64,000 nt of DNA, from the NCBI GenBank assembly GCA_015059425.1, contig SVAM01000008.1, positions 1 through 64,000 on the forward strand, written 5' to 3'. The DNA is from Bacillota bacterium. Lineage in GTDB: Bacteria > Bacillota_I > Bacilli_A > RF39 > UBA660. Numbering within the stretch: position 1 is the first letter of the stretch; the number at the start of each line of letters is the position of its first letter. The position numbers were made by a program, and so were the translations under genes. Shown piece by piece: positions 58,275-64,000 of this stretch. A model generated the notes under the pieces. The model was not told the DNA's origin. It saw only the letters and a program-made list of their open reading frames with translations, and searched no databases.

Positions 58275-58517
58275 GAGCGTTAGAGCTGATGTCTACCAAA
58301 TAACAAATTTCTATTGGTTACCTCCTTTGCTAGTTCAGGGGGTGGTGACTCAAAAGAGAGGAGTTTTATGGTTAATTATAGATGTATTCTAGAATTTATA
58401 AAAAGTCTATTTTGTAGACATAATAAAAAGACATCAACTAATATTTATATCCATGTGGATAAAATAGAAGTTAATGTCGCTTCAAAAAAGAAGTAGGCAT
58501 TAGAGACTCTAACGCTC
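58275..58517 (+). ncRNA. Structured transcript locus enclosing a small ORF (type I toxin-like architecture)
   Basis: Long-range pairing GAGCGTTAGAG (58275-58285) with CTCTAACGCTC (58507-58517), extended by CTGATGTC/GGCATTAG; internal hairpin GTTACCTCCT...AGGGGGTGGTGAC. Confidence 0.5.
58368..58496 (+). CDS. 42-aa peptide inside the structured locus
   Basis: AGAGAGGAG-TTTT-ATG; MVNYRCILEFIKSLFCRHNKKTSTNIYIHVDKIEVNVASKKK. Confidence 0.55.
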   Translation: MVNYRCILEFIKSLFCRHNKKTSTNIYIHVDKIEVNVASKKK

Positions 58518-58565
58518 TACTAAATTTAGTTTATCATAAATTATAAATAAAAACAATAATTATAA

Positions 58566-58598
58566 AAGTGTTAGTAAGTTTAACTTTACTAACACTTT
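58566..58598 (-). terminator. Intrinsic terminator after rpmE
   Basis: AAAGTGTTAGTAA...TTACTAACACTTTT. Confidence 0.75.
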
Positions 58599-58606
58599 GT
58601 TTTTAA

Positions 58607-58819
58607 TTATTTTTCTTCTGTATTTAATCCATATTTACGATTAAATTTTTCAATATTACCAGTTTTCTTAACTTTTCCTTGTGCTCCTGTATAGAATGGA
58701 TGACATTCACTACAAACTTCAACTTGGATATTTTCTTTAACTGAATGAGTTTTGAATGTAGCTCCACATGCACATGTAACTGTAGCTTCTTTAACTTCTG
58801 GATGAATATTTTTTTTCAT
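58607..58819 (-). CDS. rpmE: 50S ribosomal protein L31 (Cys-containing type)
   Basis: [26 protein letters not shown]...[30 protein letters not shown]. Confidence 0.96.
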   Translation of the reverse strand: MKKNIHPEVKEATVTCACGATFKTHSVKENIQVEVCSECHPFYTGAQGKVKKTGNIEKFNRKYGLNTEEK

Positions 58820-58910
58820 AATTTCCCTCCTGCCATATCAAATTTTTTGACATAGTTAATTTGTTTGTCTTAAGTATTATATCATAATTTTTACAGTTTA
58901 CAAGCAAAAA

Positions 58911-59588
58911 TTATATAGCTTTACTTATTTTGTTATATATTTCTTTATGGCCTAGATAATTTATGTAGTAGCTTTCATTAGTAAAATAATATTCGTTTTT
59001 GTTCAAAATTGAACTTATATCAATAAAAGTAAAATTATTTGATATACAAGTTTCTCTTATTATAGCATTTATTTTATTTATATTTAAGAGCTCTTGTTTT
59101 TTTATTGTATATAAACCTAAGACTATAACTTTTTTGTTATTAAGCATTTTTATCATACTTAATAGTTCTTCAATATCTTCTTTATATTCTTTTATTATAC
59201 TGGAAGTTATTTTATCTTCACTTAATTCATCCATGCCTATATTAATTGTTAAAATGCTTGCTTCATTAATAGCTCTTTGTATCTCAATTTTTTCATTGCT
59301 TATATTTATAGTTTTATTATCTTTTATTTCATAAATTAGTTCTTTAACTGTTTTTCCAGTACTTGCAAATTCATAATATTTATTTAATTTATGATTATTT
59401 TTATATTCCTCTTTTAAATAGTCATTATAACTATAACCTTTTATATTATACGGGGTCATTCCTAAAGCTAAACCGTCTCCTAAAGCTACAATATTTATTT
59501 CGTCACTTTTAGTATGGAAATATATTATTGCTGAAAATATAGTTCCTAATATTGTGATTAATATTAATTTATTTTTCAAATATTTCAC
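58911..59588 (-). CDS. SGNH/GDSL hydrolase family protein
   Basis: IVALGDGLALGMTP; LTINIGMDEL; NYLGHKEIYNKI; N-terminal TM. Confidence 0.82.
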   Translation of the reverse strand: MKYLKNKLILITILGTIFSAIIYFHTKSDEINIVALGDGLALGMTPYNIKGYSYNDYLKEEYKNNHKLNKYYEFASTGKTVKELIYEIKDNKTINISNEKIEIQRAINEASILTINIGMDELSEDKITSSIIKEYKEDIEELLSMIKMLNNKKVIVLGLYTIKKQELLNINKINAIIRETCISNNFTFIDISSILNKNEYYFTNESYYINYLGHKEIYNKISKAI

Positions 59589-59612
59589 CTCAAAAAAAAT
59601 ATAGTCATTTAA

Positions 59613-60866
59613 CTATATTTCTTTAAGTTCTATTTTAGCACCTACATTAGTTAGCTTATAAATTATATTTTCATATCCTCTTAATATATGTTCAACATCA
59701 GTGATTATTGTTGTTCCTTCTGCTGTAAGTCCTGCTAAAACTAATGCTGCTCCACCACGAAGATCTGTTGCGATAACTTCTTCGCCTTTTAACTTTGTTG
59801 GGCCATTTATGATTGCATTCATACCATTTACTTTGATATTTGCTCCCATTTTATTTAATGAAGGTACATGGCCCATTCTGTTTTCCCAAATTGTTTCTTC
59901 AAATAATGAAATACCATTACATTGAGTTAATAAAACACTCATAGGTTGACCAATATCTGTTGGAAACCCTGGATATACTAAAGTTTTAATGTTGATAGGT
60001 TTTAAGTTATCAACTTTACTTATTTCTATACTATCAGTATTTATTGTTATATGAGAACCCATTTCTTTTAATTTATCGGTTAATGATTCTATGTGTTCTG
60101 GAATAACATTTTTAATAGTTAATTTTTCTCCGCATAATGCCCCTAAAATAATGTATGTTCCGGCTTCTATTCTATCTGGAATAACACTTATTGTAGCATC
60201 ATGTAATTCTTCTACACCAATTATTGTTATTTCATCTGTTCCTGCTCCAGAAATATTAGCTCCCATATTTATTAATAAATCAGCAATATTTATAATTTCT
60301 GTTTCTTTAGCAGCATTGTGAATAACAGTTTTTCCTTCTGCTAGTACACTTGCTAACATCAAATTAATTGTTGCTCCTACACTTTGAAATCTTAAATAAA
60401 TATCTGTTCCAATAAGTCTATCTGCTTTTAATATGTACTTATTACCTTCAGTAATAACTTCTGCTCCTAATGCTTTAAATCCATCTATATGAATGTCTAT
60501 TGGCCTAGAACCAATATTACATCCACCTGGTATATAAATTTCGACATATTTTTCACGCCCTAATAAAGCTCCCATAAAATAATAGGAAGCTCGTAAACGA
60601 CTTGAATAAGATTCTTCAATTAATGTATTTTTTAAATTAGTTGTATCAATAGTTAATTTATCATCCTGTAAATTAACATTACAATTTAATACGTTTAATA
60701 TATCTATTAATGCATCTCTATCTGATATGTTTGGAACATTATTTATTGTTGTTTTACCGCTTGCTAATATAGCTGCTGGTATTAAGGCTACTGCGCTATT
60801 TTTAGCTCCACCTATTTCAATAATTCCAGAAAGTTTGTTATTTCCTTCAATTATCATTTGTTTCAT
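59613..60866 (-). CDS. murA: UDP-N-acetylglucosamine 1-carboxyvinyltransferase
   Basis: IEGNNKLSGIIEIGGAKNSAVALIPA; PGGCNIGSRPIDIHIDGF; LRGGAALVLAGL. Confidence 0.96.
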   Translation of the reverse strand: MKQMIIEGNNKLSGIIEIGGAKNSAVALIPAAILASGKTTINNVPNISDRDALIDILNVLNCNVNLQDDKLTIDTTNLKNTLIEESYSSRLRASYYFMGALLGREKYVEIYIPGGCNIGSRPIDIHIDGFKALGAEVITEGNKYILKADRLIGTDIYLRFQSVGATINLMLASVLAEGKTVIHNAAKETEIINIADLLINMGANISGAGTDEITIIGVEELHDATISVIPDRIEAGTYIILGALCGEKLTIKNVIPEHIESLTDKLKEMGSHITINTDSIEISKVDNLKPINIKTLVYPGFPTDIGQPMSVLLTQCNGISLFEETIWENRMGHVPSLNKMGANIKVNGMNAIINGPTKLKGEEVIATDLRGGAALVLAGLTAEGTTIITDVEHILRGYENIIYKLTNVGAKIELKEI

Positions 60867-61082
60867 TTTAACACACCCTTACTCCTAAGAAAAATTAAGG
60901 TATAAGTTAGGCACTTATACTATCTTTTATGTTTTTTATTTTATTTTGGTGCATATTAAATTCGTTTAATAAAATACCAATTATAATATATCTTATAAAT
61001 TAAGGTTTTGTCAATCTTTTTAAGTTACTCTTTTTTTTGAATAAATTTCTTATTTTAGTTCTTAATTATTACAGGTGATATA

Positions 61083-61586
61083 ATGAAAAAAATTATTATT
61101 CTATTATTCTTTATAAGTTTAATAGTTATTGCTACTAAAAAAGAAGAAGATATTATTATTCCTAATAATGCCATAAGATTTAGAGTAATAGCTAATAGTA
61201 ATACTTTAGAAGATCAATCACAAAAGTTGATTATTAAAGATAAAATTGAAACAGAGGTTTATAAATTAATTAATGGCGCTGATAATACTGGAGAGGTTAG
61301 AGATTTAATTGAAAATAATATAGATATAATTAATGAAATAGTAGAAAGCTATAATGTACCTTATTCAGTTAACTATGGGTATAACTATTTTCCTACTAAA
61401 AATTATAAAGGAGTTATGTATAAAGCAGGTAACTATGAATCTTTAGTTATTACTTTAGGAGAAGGTTTAGGAAATAATTTCTGGTGTGTATTATTTCCGC
61501 CCCTTTGTTTACTAGATAATAATAAAGACGATGTAAGTGAAGTTAAATACAAATTATATGTAAAAGAATTACTAGATAAGTTCTAA
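61083..61586 (+). CDS. spoIIR: Stage II sporulation protein R
   Basis: IPNNAIRFRVIANSNTLEDQSQKLIIKDKI...GNYESLVITLGEGLGNNFWCVLFPPLCLL. Confidence 0.93.
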   Translation: MKKIIILLFFISLIVIATKKEEDIIIPNNAIRFRVIANSNTLEDQSQKLIIKDKIETEVYKLINGADNTGEVRDLIENNIDIINEIVESYNVPYSVNYGYNYFPTKNYKGVMYKAGNYESLVITLGEGLGNNFWCVLFPPLCLLDNNKDDVSEVKYKLYVKELLDKF

Positions 61587-61628
61587 TAATAAACCTTACT
61601 AAATAAACTTTTTTAGGAGGTTTTTTAT

Positions 61629-62162
61629 TTGAATCATATCATAAGTATTATTTTAATAGGTATAGCTTTATCTATGGATACATTTTCACTATCTTTAGGT
61701 ATTGGAACATTTAATGTTTCAAATAAAAAAGCTTTAACTTTATCTTTAATTGTTGGAATGATGCACTTTATTATGCCTTTTATAGGCACTATACTCGGTG
61801 ATAAATTAATTCAAATATTTGAACTTAAAACTGATATTTTACTGGGTATTATTTTAATATTTATTGCTATTAATATGTTTATAGATTTAATTAAACATCA
61901 GGAAGAAACATTTAATCTTTCATTACTTGGTATGATTTTATTTGCTTTTGGGGTTAGTTTAGATAGTTTTTCCGTAGGGCTCGGTATGAAAGCTATAACT
62001 AGTAATATTTATCTTGCTATGAGTATATTTGCAATATGTAGTTCATTATTTACATATATAGGAGTATTTGTGGGAAGATGCGCTAATAAGTTATTAGGAA
62101 CGTATGCTAATATTATTGGTGTTATTATACTTTTTATATTAGGATTGTTTCATTTAATATAA
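61629..62162 (+). CDS. MntP/YtaF-type membrane protein (DUF204)
   Basis: GIALSMDTFSLSLGIGTF...FGVSLDSFSVGLGM duplicated motif. Confidence 0.87.
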   Translation: MNHIISIILIGIALSMDTFSLSLGIGTFNVSNKKALTLSLIVGMMHFIMPFIGTILGDKLIQIFELKTDILLGIILIFIAINMFIDLIKHQEETFNLSLLGMILFAFGVSLDSFSVGLGMKAITSNIYLAMSIFAICSSLFTYIGVFVGRCANKLLGTYANIIGVIILFILGLFHLI

Positions 62163-62192
62163 AAAATATTCCCGTAACGGAAATATTTTATT
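62163..62192. terminator. Intrinsic terminator between convergent genes
   Basis: AAATATTCCCG-TAA-CGGAAATATTT. Confidence 0.75.
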
Positions 62193-63756
62193 TTGTTTCA
62201 ATACGTGTGAATAATATTTTTGGCTCATTTAATTTATTGTTTAATTCTAATGCTCCAAAGTTTGTAATTGATTCATATGAAGTTTCTTTAGTATTTAATT
62301 GATCAAAAATATTATTTGCTGTTGTAGGTATAAACGGAGTTAATAAGACAGTACATATACGAATAGATTCTAGTAAGTTATAAAGTACTGTTGCTAGACG
62401 ATCTTTTTTAGTTTCATCTTTGGCTAGAGTCCATGGTGTTGTATCATCAATATATTTATTGCAACTTCTTAATACTTCCATTATTTCATCTATAGCTTCA
62501 TTAACTTTTAATTCATTCATTTTAGCTTCTACAACATCTTTTAATTTTGTAACACTATTTATTAATTCTGTATCTAAATCTTCATTAACTTCTGGATTTA
62601 ATACAATACCATCAAAATATTTATGACTCATGTTTATAGTTCTATTAACTAAGTTACCTAAAGTATTTGCTAAATCTGTATTAGTTCTAGAGATTAATGC
62701 TTCTTCTGAGAAATTACCATCGTTTCCAAATGGCACTTCTCTTAATGCATAATATCTAACTGCATCAACGCCATAAGCATTTATGTATTCTCTAGGGTCT
62801 TTATAATTTCCTAAACTTTTTGATATTTTACCACCATCAAGTTTTAACCAGCCATGACCAAATACTTGTTTTGGAAGTGGTAAATTTAGGGCCATTAACA
62901 TACATGGCCAAATAATTACATGGAATCTTACTATTTCTTTACCTACTAAATGGACATCTGCAGGCCAATATTTTTTGTACAATTCACTTTCTTCATTTGG
63001 ATATCCTAAACTAGTTATATAGTTTGTTAAGGCATCAATCCAAACATATACTACATGGTCCGGATCAAAATCTACTGGTATTCCCCATTTAAAACTTGTT
63101 CTTGATACACATAAATCTTCTAATCCTGGTTTAATAAAATTATTTAACATTTCATTCTTGCGTGATAAAGGTAATATAAAGTCAGGATTCTCTTCATAGA
63201 ATTTTTCTAATCTTTCTTGATATTTTGATAATTTAAAGAAATATGCTTCTTCACTAACTTCTTTAATTTCTCTACCACAGTCTGGACATTTACCATCTAC
63301 TAGTTGTGATTCTGTCCAAAATGATTCACAAGGTATACAATATAATCCTTTATATTCACCTTTGTAAATGTCTCCTTGATCATATAATTTTTTAAATATT
63401 TTTTGGACTGCTAGTTCATGGCCTTCATCTGTAGTTCTTATAAAATAATCATATGAAATACCTAAATGCTCCCATAAATCTTTAGCGTTTGCAATAATTT
63501 TATCAACGTATTCTTTTGGTGTTACTCCTACTTCGTTAGCTTTCTTTTCAATTTTTTCACCATGTTCGTCAGTACCAGTTTGAAAAAATACATCGTATCC
63601 AGTTAATCTTTTATATCTTGCGATAGCATCTGCGATAATTGTTGTGTAGCAATGGCCAATGTGAAACTCAGCACTTGGGTAATAAATCGGGGTTGTAATA
63701 TAATATTTTTCTTTTTCCATTTTATTCACTCTCTTTCTTAAATAAAAAAAGTCCAT
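62188..63756 (-). CDS. metG: Methionyl-tRNA synthetase
   Basis: YITTPIYYPSAEFHIGHCYTTI; CPDCGREI; KISKSLGN. Likely start MEKEKYYITTP. Confidence 0.97.
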   Translation of the reverse strand: MDFFYLRKRVNKMEKEKYYITTPIYYPSAEFHIGHCYTTIIADAIARYKRLTGYDVFFQTGTDEHGEKIEKKANEVGVTPKEYVDKIIANAKDLWEHLGISYDYFIRTTDEGHELAVQKIFKKLYDQGDIYKGEYKGLYCIPCESFWTESQLVDGKCPDCGREIKEVSEEAYFFKLSKYQERLEKFYEENPDFILPLSRKNEMLNNFIKPGLEDLCVSRTSFKWGIPVDFDPDHVVYVWIDALTNYITSLGYPNEESELYKKYWPADVHLVGKEIVRFHVIIWPCMLMALNLPLPKQVFGHGWLKLDGGKISKSLGNYKDPREYINAYGVDAVRYYALREVPFGNDGNFSEEALISRTNTDLANTLGNLVNRTINMSHKYFDGIVLNPEVNEDLDTELINSVTKLKDVVEAKMNELKVNEAIDEIMEVLRSCNKYIDDTTPWTLAKDETKKDRLATVLYNLLESIRICTVLLTPFIPTTANNIFDQLNTKETSYESITNFGALELNNKLNEPKILFTRIETK

Positions 63757-63956
63757 AAACTAAGGACGAGTTTTACCCGCGGTACCACCTTAATTTATGA
63801 ACTTAATCATACTCTTTATTCTTAACGCGAATTACACGATTAAACTCCAGAGTCATCTTCCATAACTAGTATTATTCGTTTACATCAACCACGAACTTTC
63901 TTCAAATACTTGATTATGTACTCATTCCTTCAACATTTAAGTTGTCAATATTATAT
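63748..63956 (-). promoter_or_regulatory. T-box leader upstream of metG, with terminator
   Basis: Minus strand AAGGTGGTACCGCGGGTAAAACTCGTCC; terminator GTCC-TTAGTTTAT-GGACTTTTTTT; specifier-side ATGACTC pairing with GAGT. Confidence 0.92.
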
Positions 63957-64000
63957 TATACAATTTTATTATATGTCAAGTTTTCTTGAAAAAATACTAG

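Noticed and set aside
60900-60920. GTATAAGT-TAGGC-ACTTATAC inverted repeat upstream of murA
   Set aside because: Perfect 8-bp stem, but short, AT-rich and without a clear T-run or recognised regulator motif; too common in this base composition to claim as an operator.

Overview
AT-rich, almost entirely minus-strand (leftward) chromosomal segment of a low-GC Firmicute (Bacilli/Mollicutes-like; standard code, since TGA is used as a stop). About 0-11 kb: exopolysaccharide/cell-wall glycan locus (GT2 and GT4 glycosyltransferases, pyruvyl transferase, flippase, galE, TagO/WecA-like). About 11-31 kb: mixed housekeeping and accessory genes (cysS, a divergent GroEL-like chaperonin in a radical-SAM DNA-metabolism operon, secG, a ligase-less LigD, AlgI/DHHW O-acetylation genes, tRNA-His, Rieske oxidoreductase, a CheD-like/AAA pair, def). 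About 31-46 kb: an oriC-type neighbourhood (Noc/ParB, rsmG, mnmG, mnmE) interrupted by a self-contained four-gene unit (membrane-anchored McrB-like AAA+, DUF2357-like protein, Cys/Asp-rich TSP3/EF-hand-like surface protein, unknown protein), then an orphan VirB6/TrbL-like membrane protein. About 46-54 kb: accessory genes ending in a ~1.1-kb insertion bounded by a duplicated rpsI 3' end. About 54-64 kb: rplM-rpsI-truA with two decayed EcfA-like ATPases, a structured small-ORF locus, rpmE, murA, spoIIR, an MntP/YtaF-like gene, and metG with a T-box leader. Best candidates for undescribed biology: (i) the four-gene membrane McrB-like unit between rsmG and noc, (ii) the LexA-box-preceded radical-SAM/DNA-metabolism/chaperonin operon, (iii) the long-range-paired small-ORF RNA at 58.3-58.5 kb, (iv) the decayed but intact EcfA pair. 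All family calls are by eye from motifs; no searches were run.
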